Shown: positions 25,411 through 34,579, counted from the first letter of the stretch. The stretch is 64,000 nt of DNA from JAHJQZ01 sp963676075 (GCA_963676075.2 CAXXNZ010000001.1:367759-431758); one strand, 5' to 3'. Numbers and translations: made by a program. Notes: a model not told the origin generated them from the sequence alone.

Positions 25411-25833
25411 ATGCGGATCGAAGGGCCAAATCGACGATCGCAGGTCGGCAGTAAGTCGGGCGCCGGAAAATCCGGAGCCGGGCGGCCGGCGTTCACTATT
25501 TCCGATCCGGCTTCTTCCAGCAAATCCGCAGCCAGCAGCTCCGTTTCCGCTCCGACCGAACTCGATGCCATTCTTGCCTTGCAGGCCGTCGAGGATCCCT
25601 TGCAGAAAAAGCGCCGCTCGGTGAAGCGGGGGCGGGCGCTGCTTGACAACCTCGAAGCCCTGAAGGCCGATCTCATTGTCGGAAAAGTCAGCGCGGCAAG
25701 GCTGGAGCGTATCGTTGCCCTGGTGCGCAATGCCCGTGAGCAGGTCGATCCCGAGCTTGATGCCGTAATCGAGGAAATCGAACTAAGAGCTTTGGTGGAG
25801 CTTGCAAAACTGGGAAAGTATCCCACGATATAG
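25411..25833 (+). CDS. fliX: flagellar assembly regulator FliX
   Basis: FliX couples early basal-body assembly to FlbD-dependent sigma-54 transcription in Caulobacter. The 140-residue protein starts M-R-I-E-G-P, has a Ser/Ala-rich linker and ends in the conserved helical domain (L-D-A-I-L-A-L-Q, R-G-R-A-L-L-D-N-L-E-A-L-K, E-I-E-L-R-A-L-V-E-L-A-K). It is divergent from flgI, an arrangement also known from Caulobacter. A CtrA box and a candidate FlbD dyad lie immediately upstream. Together with the sigma-54 promoters this supports a Caulobacter-type flagellar hierarchy. FlbD itself is outside the window. Confidence 0.92.
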   Translation: MRIEGPNRRSQVGSKSGAGKSGAGRPAFTISDPASSSKSAASSSVSAPTELDAILALQAVEDPLQKKRRSVKRGRALLDNLEALKADLIVGKVSAARLERIVALVRNAREQVDPELDAVIEEIELRALVELAKLGKYPTI

Positions 25834-25947
25834 TTCTGCCTCATCACCCAGACCCGTCAGTGTTATCCACGTCAACGATCCGTGCTTGCTCGGATCGGAC
25901 GTGCTCTTTATATAGTGCCTTCTCTTGTGATGAGGAGTGAGTCACCA

Positions 25948-26367
25948 ATGGGTGCAGAGTTTGATCTCTCGGAATACCGCCCCACTGACGACGAACCTTT
26001 CATGAATCCGCGGCAGCGGGAGTATTTTCGGCGCAAGCTGGAGACATGGAAGGATGATATCCTGAAGGAGAGCCGTGAGACGCTCGACAACCTCCAGGAA
26101 GAAAGCCAGAACCATCCGGATCTCGCGGACAGGGCCTCGTCGGAAAGTGATCGGGCGCTTGAGCTGCGGACGCGCGATCGGCAGCGCAAGCTGATTTCCA
26201 AGATCGATGCGGCGCTGAAGCGGATCGAGGACGGGACCTACGGCTATTGCGAGGAAACTGGCGACCCGATCGGCGTCGCGCGGCTCGATGCTCGGCCGAT
26301 AGCGACGCTGTCGCTGGAAGCTCAGGAAATGCATGAGCGCCGCGAAAAGGTGTATCGCGACGAGTAG
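25948..26367 (+). CDS. dksA: RNA polymerase-binding transcription factor DksA
   Basis: DksA inserts into the RNA polymerase secondary channel and works with ppGpp. The 139-residue protein has the coiled-coil (R-R-K-L-E-T-W-K-D-D-I-L) and the C-terminal finger region Y-G-Y-C-E-E-T-G-D-P-I-G. Only one of the four zinc-binding cysteines remains, as is common in Rhizobiales DksA. The end is the typical E-R-R-E-K-V-Y-R-D-E. I choose ATG 25948, placed after GAGGAG; an in-frame ATG at 25930 is possible. It is the next gene after fliX, 114 bp away, and probably has its own promoter. Confidence 0.93.
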   Translation: MGAEFDLSEYRPTDDEPFMNPRQREYFRRKLETWKDDILKESRETLDNLQEESQNHPDLADRASSESDRALELRTRDRQRKLISKIDAALKRIEDGTYGYCEETGDPIGVARLDARPIATLSLEAQEMHERREKVYRDE

Positions 26368-26423
26368 GTAAAACCTGCTCCTTGCAATTTGCGAATGCGA
26401 AGCCGGGATGCGGGCTTCGCGGT

Positions 26424-28022
26424 TCAAACCAGCGCGACTTCACGGGTCACACCGATTGCTTCGAGAAACGCCTGGTCGTGGCTGACAACGAGCAGCGCGC
26501 CGTCATAGGCCTTGAGCCCGGCCTCTATAGCCGCCAACGCGTCGAGATCGAGATGGTTGGTCGGCTCGTCCAGGATGAGAAACTGCGGTGGTGCGCCAGA
26601 GCCAATGGTGGCAGCAAGGGCTGCGCCAAGTTTCTGGCCGCCGCTCAACGTGGCAACCATTTTGTCCGCTGCCTCGCCGCGGAAGCGGAAGCGGGCCAGC
26701 GCCGCCCGGCAGGCCGTTTCGTCTTCGTCCGGATTGATCTTCAGATAGTTGTCGCGGATCGTTTTTGCCGGGTCGAGCAGCGAGATAGCCTGATCCATCA
26801 TGGCGTAAGGCACATGGATGTGTGCCTCGCCTGCACGCGGGGTGAGTGCGCCAGTCATAAGGGCAAGAAGCGTCGATTTGCCGGAGCCATTGGGTCCGAC
26901 AAGCGCCACGCGTTCGGGACCGATCATGTCGAGCGAGAAACCCGCAACCACGTCTGTTTCGGCCGAATAGCCGCCGCATAGCCCCGTGACATGCAGCACG
27001 CGCCGGCTCGCCGGCAATCCCGTTGCCGCCAGCGATACCGAGACCGGCAACAGGACCTCGCGTTCCGATCTGGCTTCGGCCAGATCCTCTTGCGCCTGCG
27101 ATTTCAGCCTGCTGGCGATGTTGGCGCCGTCTCCGCCGCTTTTCTCGGCGCGGTTGCGCATGAAGTTGAGTGCGGCCTTTGGCGTGTCGTTTTTGGCACG
27201 AGACGCCTTGCCGGCGCTGTCCTTGCGCGCCTTGCGTTCCTTTTGCTGCTGCACACGGCGGTTGAGCTGGCTGAGCTCACGCTCGGCAGACGCTACGCGG
27301 TGCTCGACGACGTCCAGTTCATGCGCCTTCATGGCCGAATAGGCGTCCCAGTTACCGCCATAAAGGTTTAGCCCCAGCCCGGTCAGTTCGGCAATCTGAT
27401 CCATCTCGTTCAAAAGCACGCGGTCGTGACTGATCACCAGAGCCCCGCCATTCCAATTGCGCATGAGATCGCGCACTAGCGCGCGGCCCTCGGTGTCGAG
27501 ATTATTCGTCGGCTCATCGAGGAGGATAAAATCTGGCGCATCGAAGGTCAGGGCGGCGAGCGCCGCGCGGGTCACCTGGCCGCCGCTGAGGGCTGACAAA
27601 GGATGGTCCGGTGCCAGATCCGGCAGGCCAGCCCGTTCGAGCGCATCGGCGAAGCGTGCGGCCAAGGTCCAGTCGGCCAGATCGAGGTCGTTCGGTGATC
27701 CGGAACCGGCTTCAATTCGCTCGAGACGTTCGAAGGCGTCACGCAATGCGAACAGGTCTGCCACCGTTCCGCCAGCAGCAGCCAGTGGATCCTGGTCGAG
27801 CATACGCACGGTTCCGGCAGCGTGGATATTGCCGGATTGCAGCGGCAACCTGCCGGTTATCAGCTTGAGAAGCGTCGATTTTCCTATGCCATTGCGGCCA
27901 ACAAGACCGGTGCGGCCGGCCGGAAAGCTGACGTCGAGATCGGTGAAGAGGGCGGTGCCGTCAGGAAGTCTATGGCTGACGGCTTTCAGCGTGATCGCTG
28001 CAACAGGAGAGTGTGATGGCAT
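26424..28022 (-). CDS. ABC-F family ATPase
   Basis: This soluble protein of ~532 residues has two ABC domains and no membrane segments. Walker A motifs are G-R-N-G-I-G-K-S-T and G-P-N-G-S-G-K-S-T. Signature L-S-G-G-Q appears in each half, followed by D-E-P-T-N-N-L-D and D-E-P-T-N-H-L-D. A charged, Gln/Lys/Arg-rich interdomain linker (R-R-V-Q-Q-Q-K-E-R-K-A-R-K-D) is the ABC-F hallmark. Such proteins act at the ribosomal E site in translation or antibiotic protection; the subfamily here is not clear. ATG 28022 (MPSHSPVAAITL) is chosen. Confidence 0.9.
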   Translation of the reverse strand: MPSHSPVAAITLKAVSHRLPDGTALFTDLDVSFPAGRTGLVGRNGIGKSTLLKLITGRLPLQSGNIHAAGTVRMLDQDPLAAAGGTVADLFALRDAFERLERIEAGSGSPNDLDLADWTLAARFADALERAGLPDLAPDHPLSALSGGQVTRAALAALTFDAPDFILLDEPTNNLDTEGRALVRDLMRNWNGGALVISHDRVLLNEMDQIAELTGLGLNLYGGNWDAYSAMKAHELDVVEHRVASAERELSQLNRRVQQQKERKARKDSAGKASRAKNDTPKAALNFMRNRAEKSGGDGANIASRLKSQAQEDLAEARSEREVLLPVSVSLAATGLPASRRVLHVTGLCGGYSAETDVVAGFSLDMIGPERVALVGPNGSGKSTLLALMTGALTPRAGEAHIHVPYAMMDQAISLLDPAKTIRDNYLKINPDEDETACRAALARFRFRGEAADKMVATLSGGQKLGAALAATIGSGAPPQFLILDEPTNHLDLDALAAIEAGLKAYDGALLVVSHDQAFLEAIGVTREVALV

Positions 28023-28153
28023 GAGGCGCGGAGGTCCGGTGATCGACAAGGGTTCTGATTTCGATCATCCGTCCGGCCATTTCTCACCTCCTGTTGGTGT
28101 TGCGCCTGCCTTCTATCTAGTGCAGCCGATGTCGCGAGGCAACCGGTGCCGTT

Positions 28154-29653
28154 TCAATTCATGCACCGTATCTTTGTTTCAGATGCGCCTCGAAATGGCT
28201 CGCCTTCAGCGGTTCGCCAGTGGCGGCGACCATGATCTCGGGGGTCGACAGGTTTGACGCCCGCTCCCAGAAGTTTTCGCGGCGCCAGGCGTTGATGCGG
28301 GGTGAAATCGCCGTGGCGCATGTCGTCGCCGATGTCGTTGAGGTCGCGACCCATGGCGGCGCGCTGCTGGGCGGCCATCATGGCGCCGAGCGTGTAGGAG
28401 GGGAAATAGCCGAAGGCGCCGCCCGGCCAATGCACGTCCTGCATCGGCCCGTTGGCCGGATCGGCCAGGGTCGACAGGCCGAGCGAGGCTTTCATCTTGG
28501 TGTCCCAGGCCTCGGGAAGATCGGCCACTTCCATCTCGCCGGCAACCAGCGCCTTTTCGATCTCGTAGCGCAGGATGATGTGCAGCGGGTAGGTGACCTC
28601 GTCGGCATCGACGCGGATAAAGCCCTTTTCGATGAGATTGACGTGGGCGATGACGTCCTCGACCGTCCAGTCGGCCACTTCGACGCCCATCTTGGCCTTC
28701 ATCGCCGGCAGGGCAAAATCCCAGAATTCGGGCGAGCGGGCGATCTGCATCTCGTTGAACAGCGACTGGCTTTCGTGCATGGCCATGCCGCGCGCCAGAT
28801 TGTTGGGCCAGTGGGCATTGGTCTTGGGCAAGCCCTGCTCGTATAGGGCGTGCCCGGTTTCATGCAGAACGCCCATCAGCGAGGTCAGGAACTCATCAGT
28901 GCGGTAGCGCGTGGTCATGCGCACGTCCGAGGGCACGCCGCCACAGAACGGGTGGTGCGAGACATCGACCCTGCCGTGGTCGAAATCAAAGCCGAGCGCC
29001 TTCATCATCTCGATGCCGAGCGCTTTCTGGGCGTCGATCGGGAAGGGGCCCTTGACCGCTTTCAGCGGCCGGTCCCGATGCCGTTTGGCCTGGATCTCCA
29101 GCGCCTCGGGCAGGAAGTCGCCGAGGAAAGCGCGGAGCGAGGCGAAGACCGGATCGATGTCGGCGGTGCGGTTGCCGGGATCGAACTGCTCCATCAGCGC
29201 GTCATAGGGCGCAAGGCCGAGCGCGTCGGCCCGCATCGCCGCTTCCTCGCGCATCAGGGCGACGACCTCTGCGAGCGCCGGTGCGAACGCCGCCCAATCG
29301 CCCTTGGCGCGGGCGGTGCGCCACAGCTGCTCGCATTTCATCGTCACCTGGGTCTGGCGGGTGACGAAGGCGGTGGGCAGCGCCATCAGGTTCTTGTACT
29401 GGCGGGCGAACTCGGCAAGGGCGGCGCGCTGGTCTTGCGTATCGACCTCATCCTCGGCGGCATCGATCCATTCGGCCACCTCGGGTGAGCCCGCCGCCTC
29501 GTGATAAAGCCCAGCCAGCATCGACATCGCGTCGGCCCGCGCCTCGCCGCCACCTTCAGGCATGAAGGTCGCCTCGTCGGCGCCAAGGATCGCCTGGGCG
29601 TGACTGATTGCGTGCAGCTTGCGGGTGAGGGCATCGAGTTTGGCAAAGGACAT
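28154..29653 (-). CDS. M32 family metallocarboxypeptidase with C-terminal frameshift
   Basis: This is a zinc carboxypeptidase of the Taq family (about 499 residues). H-E-T-G-H (in V-L-H-E-T-G-H-A-L-Y-E-Q) supplies the zinc ligands and catalytic Glu, and M-H-E-S-Q-S-L-F the third ligand. The frame is family-like up to M-R-H-G-D-F near 28305. Beyond this the in-frame tail is Arg/Pro-rich and unlike the family. A neighbouring frame gives S-P-R-I-N-A-W-R-R-E-N-F-W, then a normal M32 end (A-A-T-G-E-P-L-K-A-S-H-F) and stops at 28159. So a +1 or -2 indel lies near 28300-28306, beside TTT and CCCC runs. It is either a sequencing error or a recent lesion removing the last ~45 residues. Confidence 0.85.
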   Translation of the reverse strand: MSFAKLDALTRKLHAISHAQAILGADEATFMPEGGGEARADAMSMLAGLYHEAAGSPEVAEWIDAAEDEVDTQDQRAALAEFARQYKNLMALPTAFVTRQTQVTMKCEQLWRTARAKGDWAAFAPALAEVVALMREEAAMRADALGLAPYDALMEQFDPGNRTADIDPVFASLRAFLGDFLPEALEIQAKRHRDRPLKAVKGPFPIDAQKALGIEMMKALGFDFDHGRVDVSHHPFCGGVPSDVRMTTRYRTDEFLTSLMGVLHETGHALYEQGLPKTNAHWPNNLARGMAMHESQSLFNEMQIARSPEFWDFALPAMKAKMGVEVADWTVEDVIAHVNLIEKGFIRVDADEVTYPLHIILRYEIEKALVAGEMEVADLPEAWDTKMKASLGLSTLADPANGPMQDVHWPGGAFGYFPSYTLGAMMAAQQRAAMGRDLNDIGDDMRHGDFTPHQRLAPRKLLGAGVKPVDPRDHGRRHWRTAEGEPFRGASETKIRCMN

Positions 29654-29858
29654 GAAGGCTCCGGAAGGTCGGACGGCGGAAAAGTCGTGTTGCTAGGCCA
29701 TAACATGTTTTGGGGGAATGGGAAGGCGTGGGGCGGGGCGGGGAGCGATCCGCTCCCGTGTCGGCTGGCTTTGCTCCGGTTCGTCTGCCTCATCAGGACG
29801 TCATCCTCGGGCTTGGCCCGAGGATCCAAAAGATGCCGCCAGTTTCGCATGGGTTCTC

Positions 29859-29869
29859 GGGTCAAGCCC
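29859..29869. repeat. left target-site duplication of the IS element
   Basis: GGGTCAAGCCC abuts the left terminal repeat and recurs at 31139-31149. Joining the flanks restores a palindromic intergenic repeat (TCTCGGGTCAAGCCCGAGA). Confidence 0.85.
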
Positions 29870-31138
29870 ACTGGTGTCCGGTTTAACATAGGGCGAGATC
29901 GAGACTGAGCTGTGTTGTGTCTAACTGGGGTGGCTTTGGCGGAGATCTGAGAGCACCGATATCGCGCCGATGCATGAGATTGAGCCGGACCAGCCTGGCG
30001 AAGGCGAGCGGCTGGGAGACAGCGGTCTGGGTGGCCTGGGCGCCGCGCAAGAGGATGTAGGCGATCAGGGCGACGAAGATCTGGATGCGGATGGCGTTCT
30101 CGGAGGTGCCGAGGAAGTGGCGGATCTTGAGGTTCTGCTTGACCCATTTGAAGAAGAGTTCGATCTGCCAGCGCTGCTTGTAGAGATCGGCGATTTGCTC
30201 GGCCGGGGCGTCGAGGTCATTGGTGACAAGACGGATGATTCTGCCGGTTCCTATGCGCACGGCGATCTCGCGGACCGGATCGGGGAATCGGCGCCGACGC
30301 GAACGGGCAGTGCGCTGGGGCAACAGGCCGATGCGGTCGCAAAGGATGTCCTTTTTGTCAGAGACGTCCTGCTGGGCCATGAGATCGAGCCGAGTGTGGC
30401 TCTTGAGCCGGGTGACGAACCGGCAGCCCTTTGCGTCCAGTTCTGCCCACCAGCTGAAGTCATAGTAAGCCATATCAAACACATAGGTCATGGCCGGCAT
30501 GATGGGCGTGGCCTTGGCGGGGGTGATGTCGTTGACCCTCTGGCCGGTGAAGATTGCATCGAGCGGCACATCAGCGTGCGGGTCGTAGGCGATGTGTAGT
30601 TTGATGGCGCGTGCGCCCTTGACCGTGTCGATCCAGCCATCGTTCAGCGAACTGAGTTGTATCCGCGTGGCATCCAGGATGCGCACGGCATCGGCCATGT
30701 GCCGGCGGGTGCGGCGCGAGGCGGCCCCGGCCATGTGTGCGAACAGCTCGGCGAACATGTTCGCGGGACGTTTGGCATTGGCATCGGCCAGGCTCGTGCG
30801 CGCCACGGGGCGTCCGCCCACATGATAGAGCCGGGCCGATTGGCTCATCAGCCCTGCTTCGATCTCCCTAAGGCTCGCTGCGCCGGACAACTGCCCGAAC
30901 AGAAGTGCCAGGAACTGGGACTTGGTGGAAAGCCGCCGCACGCGATGATCGGCCCTGTACTTTTGCACAAGCCGGTCGAACACGTTCCACGGAACCTGCT
31001 TTTGCACAGAATGAAAAACGCTATTGTGGTGGCGCATGACATTGATCTCCTGCTCGTGTCCCAAACGCGGCCAAACGTTCAAAACACAGTAGAATCAATG
31101 TCATGCAACCTGTCTACCTCCCTAAACCGGACACCAGT
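29870..31138 (-). mobile_element. IS4-family insertion sequence, complete (1269 bp)
   Basis: The element is bounded by perfect 16-bp terminal inverted repeats (ACTGGTGTCCGGTTTA at the left, TAAACCGGACACCAGT at the right) and flanked by 11-bp direct repeats GGGTCAAGCCC. It holds one transposase gene. The intact ends and duplication indicate a recent insertion. Confidence 0.9.
29883..31037 (-). CDS. IS4-family transposase (DUF4372 plus DDE domain)
   Basis: The 384-residue transposase starts M-R-H-H-N-S-V-F-H, as in IS4-group members with an N-terminal DUF4372 domain. The DDE residues are visible: D in I-L-D-A-T-R-I-Q, D in Y-V-F-D-M-A-Y-Y-D-F, and the Y-(2)-R-(3)-E-(6)-K signature in Y-K-Q-R-W-Q-I-E-L-F-F-K-W-V-K. 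The gene fills the element, stopping 13 bp from the left end. ATG 31037 is chosen over an in-frame upstream codon because family members start M-R-H-x-N. It looks intact and therefore possibly active. Confidence 0.93.
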   Translation of the reverse strand: MRHHNSVFHSVQKQVPWNVFDRLVQKYRADHRVRRLSTKSQFLALLFGQLSGAASLREIEAGLMSQSARLYHVGGRPVARTSLADANAKRPANMFAELFAHMAGAASRRTRRHMADAVRILDATRIQLSSLNDGWIDTVKGARAIKLHIAYDPHADVPLDAIFTGQRVNDITPAKATPIMPAMTYVFDMAYYDFSWWAELDAKGCRFVTRLKSHTRLDLMAQQDVSDKKDILCDRIGLLPQRTARSRRRRFPDPVREIAVRIGTGRIIRLVTNDLDAPAEQIADLYKQRWQIELFFKWVKQNLKIRHFLGTSENAIRIQIFVALIAYILLRGAQATQTAVSQPLAFARLVRLNLMHRRDIGALRSPPKPPQLDTTQLSLDLALC

Positions 31139-31149
31139 GGGTCAAGCCC
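31139..31149. repeat. right target-site duplication of the IS element
   Basis: GGGTCAAGCCC directly follows the right terminal repeat and matches 29859-29869. Confidence 0.85.
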
Positions 31150-32043
31150 GAGAATGACGCGGTGGATGTTGGCGCCACCCAGCAGACCGCATCCCCGCGC
31201 CAGAACTGGCCGGAGGTGTGAGAAGGCGAGAGCGGGCATGGGGCGCAGTTCACCCGTTAGCCGGTAGTCGGCAATAAAAAGGGCGCACCGCGCCCCATGC
31301 CATGCCGGGATTTCGGGATCCGGTCCGGGCCCGTTCCCCGGTATTGGCCTGCGCCTCTGCGTCGGCAAGTGCCCGTAAGCAGTTCGCTTGCCTTTCGACG
31401 CGGCCCGCCCCCGCAGGGAGCGGCAGCCGTTACCGGGGCACATCGTGGGCAATGGTCTGCCCGCGATACCCGTTCCGATCCAGATCACAAGCGACCTCGT
31501 GACCTCGCCGGCCGGCCTGCGCCGAGTTCGTGAGCTCGACCGCTCAGTGCAGACCGATGGGGGAAGGATAGGCGAGACAGGAAGGGGCGGGGATAAGGTT
31601 TGTGAGCGTAGTGACGCGCCGCTGCCGGCTCGACCTCATCCTGAGGTGCGAACAAATTTAGTCTCGAAGGATAAAGCGGCATGCACCGGGTCCAAACCCT
31701 CGCCCTTCGACAGGCTCAGGATGAGGGCTTGGGGTGGACGCAGGCTGAGGGGTTTGGGATGGGCTCAGGCTGAGGGTTTAGGGTGGGTGGCGTGCCACGC
31801 ATTCCCCATCATCCCTAACGGGAGACGATATTCGGCGGTGCGTGGCCTTGAGCGCCTGTAGAGACTGTTGTGTTGGGCCGCCGCCTCGGACTGGATTTCT
31901 GTTTTCGCGGGAATGACGAAGCAATCGGAATTCAGTGCATCGATATTCTCACCGCAATCCTCATCGGCAACCTAGACTTGCCAATCCTCACTATCAAGGA
32001 TCAATATCCCGAAAACAATTTCTGTTTTTTGGGGGGCGATAAA
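31150..32043. other. intergenic repeat-rich region
   Basis: I see no convincing gene here. It contains the second half of the palindromic repeat split by the IS, a GGGCGCACCGCGCCC hairpin near 31280, and GC-rich debris. Further along are repeats of the genus-specific kind (CCTCATCCTGAGG near 31633, CCCTTCGACAGGCTCAGGATGAG near 31704, TTTTCGCGGGAATGACG near 31900). Reading frames across it are Arg/Pro/Gly-rich and look accidental. The AT content rises toward the nuclease gene. Confidence 0.5.
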
Positions 32044-33084
32044 TTGGGCATTGAACAGACAATTAGCAGCCTGTCTGAGCGCGTCAGGAAACAATCGGAA
32101 GCGATGTTAACAGAGGAGGCGGTGAAAACCGCGGTGGTACTACCTTTCCTGCAGTCTCTTGGATATGACGTTTTTAATCCGGACGAAGTTATTCCAGAAT
32201 TCTCGGCGGATGCTGTCGGTAAGAAAGGTGAGAAGGTCGATTACGCCATCAAAATTGATGGTCAAATTCGGATTCTTATAGAATGCAAACCCATCTCGAC
32301 CGATTTGGCGTCCGTGCATTTGGCTCAGCTATATCGGTATTTTTCCGTTACTCAGGCCAAGTTCGCCATCCTAACCAATGGCCGCATTGTCAACTTTCAC
32401 AGTGACCTTGAGGAACCGAACAAGTTGGATAGCCGACCATTCCTGGCCATCGACCTTGCTGAGGTGCAATCGCACCAATTGAATGAACTCAAGAAATTCG
32501 AGAAGTCTGGTTTTGACCTCGACGGTATCTTGGCCAGCGCCGAAAGATTAAAATACACCTCAGCGCTCAAAGCTGAGATCTCAAAGCTGATGGAAGATCC
32601 ACCCAAAGCCTTTGTGAAGATGGTTGCGGCGCCATTGTACGATGGGCATTTCACAACGGCAGTGGTTGATCGGTTCACCGGACTGGTGAAGGCCGCATTC
32701 CGCGATATGGTCAGGGAATCTGTTCAGAATAAGCTTTCGTCGGCGCTTGCTGGCACAGAACAAGTTGAGGAAGATACTGAGGCGTCTACCAGCGAAATTA
32801 TCACTACTGACGAAGAACGAGAGGCCTATATGGTCATCAAGGCCATCACCAGAGGTGAAATAAAAGCCTCAAGAGTGTTTATGCGTGACCAAAAATCCTA
32901 CTGTTCGATCATTGTGGACGACAATAATAGAAAGCCTCTTGTTAGGCTGCATTTCAACAGTGCAAATAAATATATTGGATTGTTTGACGGAGAAAAAGAG
33001 GAGCGCGTGCTAATTAGGGATCTCGACAATCTATATGACTATTCGGAGCGCTTGCTCGCAACCGCTGCGAAATACGCGGAGTAG
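32044..33084 (+). CDS. standalone HsdR-N-type (PD-(D/E)XK) restriction-like protein
   Basis: The ~346-residue protein resembles the N-terminal nuclease domain of type I restriction R subunits found as a single protein. After a helical start (S-E-R-V-R-K-Q-S-E-A-M-L-T-E-E-A-V-K-T) it has L-G-Y-D-V-F-N-P and E-V-I-P-E-F. The nuclease-fold motif is V-D-Y-A-I-K-I-D-G-Q-I-R-I-L-I-E-C-K-P (D and E-x-K). The C-terminal half carries a second, unidentified domain with I-T-R-G-E-I and Y-C-S-I-I-V-D-D-N. TTG 32044, after a GGGGGG run, is my preferred start. An open frame back to 31870 crosses repeat DNA. Base use is visibly more AT-rich than the neighbours, suggesting transfer. No methylase or helicase partner is adjacent. 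Role in defence is inference. Confidence 0.7.
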   Translation: MGIEQTISSLSERVRKQSEAMLTEEAVKTAVVLPFLQSLGYDVFNPDEVIPEFSADAVGKKGEKVDYAIKIDGQIRILIECKPISTDLASVHLAQLYRYFSVTQAKFAILTNGRIVNFHSDLEEPNKLDSRPFLAIDLAEVQSHQLNELKKFEKSGFDLDGILASAERLKYTSALKAEISKLMEDPPKAFVKMVAAPLYDGHFTTAVVDRFTGLVKAAFRDMVRESVQNKLSSALAGTEQVEEDTEASTSEIITTDEEREAYMVIKAITRGEIKASRVFMRDQKSYCSIIVDDNNRKPLVRLHFNSANKYIGLFDGEKEERVLIRDLDNLYDYSERLLATAAKYAE

Positions 33085-33206
33085 ACTACTAAGCCTTCAG
33101 ACATGGCAACTACGGCATCTCTTGCCGGGTTATGTTGTGGCGCCGACTACGGGTATTCACGTGTGCAATCGATCGTCATCCACTTGATCGCGGCCGGGCA
33201 TAATGG

Positions 33207-33229
33207 GTCCCGGGATCAAGTCCCGGGAC
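33207..33229. repeat. palindromic intergenic repeat
   Basis: GTCCCGGGA-TCAAG-TCCCGGGAC is a 9-bp perfect inverted repeat. It resembles the palindrome hit by the IS at 29.86/31.14 kb (CTCGGG-TCAAG-CCCGAG), so a dispersed element with a TCAAG/CTTGA centre is likely. Confidence 0.6.
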
Positions 33230-33319
33230 GACACGGTGGGGTTGGCAAGACTGCTGCCAGGAATACCGAGTTAGTCCCGATCCGGTCAGGAATGGCAGCG
33301 GGTGGGCGCTCCATCCGAG

Positions 33320-34579
33320 CTACCTGACGACCCGGCGGACCAGCGGGCCGAGGCTCAGGCCTTGGACGATGATCGTGAACAGGACCACGCCATAAGTCGC
33401 TGCCAGTATGACGGATTTGATCTCCGATTCCGGCAGAGACAGCGCCAGGGCGACCGAGATACCGCCGCGCAATCCGCCCCAGGTCAGCACGGGAATTGTA
33501 CCACGCACGAAACGGCTGCGTGTGCTCAATGCCTGGATCGGACCGGCCACGGCGACGAAGCGGGCAAAAAGCACGAGCGGGATGGCAATGACCGCAACCC
33601 AGAACAATGTCGGATTGAAGCGCAGGACCAGCACTTCCAGACCGATGAGCAGAAACAGCACCGAATTGAGCATTTCGTCGATCAGGGTCCAGAAACCGAA
33701 GAGGAACCGCTCGGTTTCGTCGCTCATGGCATCGCCCGGTCCCTTGTTGCCGATCAGCAGTCCCGCCACGACAACCGCGATTGGGCCGCTCATGGCGAGG
33801 CTGTCGGCCAGGGCGTAGGTGCCGGTGACCAGCGCCAGCGAAATCAGCACCTCGACGGGGTAGTTATCGATGGCGCGCATGGCGCGATAGGCAATGTAGC
33901 CGGTGACAAAACCAAGAACCGCGCCGCCGAGCGCGTCGACGACGAAGAGTTCGCCGACATGGACGAGATCGATGCCGCCGGCGTGAAAACTGGTGGCGGT
34001 GGCCAGAAGCACGGTGAAGATGACAACGCCGACCCCGTCGTTGAACAGGGATTCGCCGGTCATGATGATCTCGAGCGACATCGGCACCTTGACCTGCTTG
34101 AGCGTCGACAGCACGGCGACTGGATCGGTGGGGCTGATCAGGGCGCCGAAGACCAGCGCCCAGACAAGTGGCACGGCCACCCCCATCCAATTGGTGGCAA
34201 GCCAGAACCCTCCGCCGACCACGACGGTCGAGATAAGCACGCCAACCGTGGCCATGATGACGACGACCCACAGCCGGCTCCTCAGCGCGGCGATGTCGAC
34301 ATGCAATGCGCCCGCGAACAGCAGGAAGGCCAGCATGCCGTTGAGAACCGTTGCCTGGAAATCGATCTGGCGCACCAGATCGACGACGTCCTGGTAAAGC
34401 GAGATGGACGGCACCAGTAGCTCGACGGCGATCAGCACCAGAGAGGCAGCCAGCGCCATCACCAACAGGCCGATGGTCTGCGGCAGCTTGAGCAGGGTGT
34501 GATTGATCCAGCCGAAACTTGCCGTCAGGACGAGCAAAATGGCGATCAGATCGAACATCGACAGCGTGGGAACCTGCAT
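33320..34579 (-). CDS. CPA1-family sodium/proton antiporter
   Basis: This membrane protein of 419 residues has about 12 hydrophobic segments. It exchanges Na+ or K+ for protons and helps pH and salt homeostasis. Family motifs are S-P-T-D-P-V-A-V (segment 5) and E-S-L-F-N-D-G-V-G-V-V (segment 6, with the functional Asp), followed by G-G-L-R-G-G-I-S-V-A-L. ATG 34579 has a GGAGA site 4-8 bases upstream. A longer upstream frame has no family character. The C-terminal cytoplasmic tail is very short (L-G-P-L-V-R-R-V-V-R). Confidence 0.88.
   Translation of the reverse strand: MQVPTLSMFDLIAILLVLTASFGWINHTLLKLPQTIGLLVMALAASLVLIAVELLVPSISLYQDVVDLVRQIDFQATVLNGMLAFLLFAGALHVDIAALRSRLWVVVIMATVGVLISTVVVGGGFWLATNWMGVAVPLVWALVFGALISPTDPVAVLSTLKQVKVPMSLEIIMTGESLFNDGVGVVIFTVLLATATSFHAGGIDLVHVGELFVVDALGGAVLGFVTGYIAYRAMRAIDNYPVEVLISLALVTGTYALADSLAMSGPIAVVVAGLLIGNKGPGDAMSDETERFLFGFWTLIDEMLNSVLFLLIGLEVLVLRFNPTLFWVAVIAIPLVLFARFVAVAGPIQALSTRSRFVRGTIPVLTWGGLRGGISVALALSLPESEIKSVILAATYGVVLFTIIVQGLSLGPLVRRVVR

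Noticed and set aside
31114..31488. 124-residue minus-strand frame in the repeat region
   Set aside because: It is Pro/Arg/Gly-rich, crosses the IS target duplication and palindromic repeats, and shows no domain. I treat it as accidental.
31870..32043. N-terminal extension of the HsdR-N-type protein
   Set aside because: The upstream frame crosses a dispersed repeat (TTTTCGCGGGAATGACG) and lacks family character. TTG 32044 after a G-run fits better.
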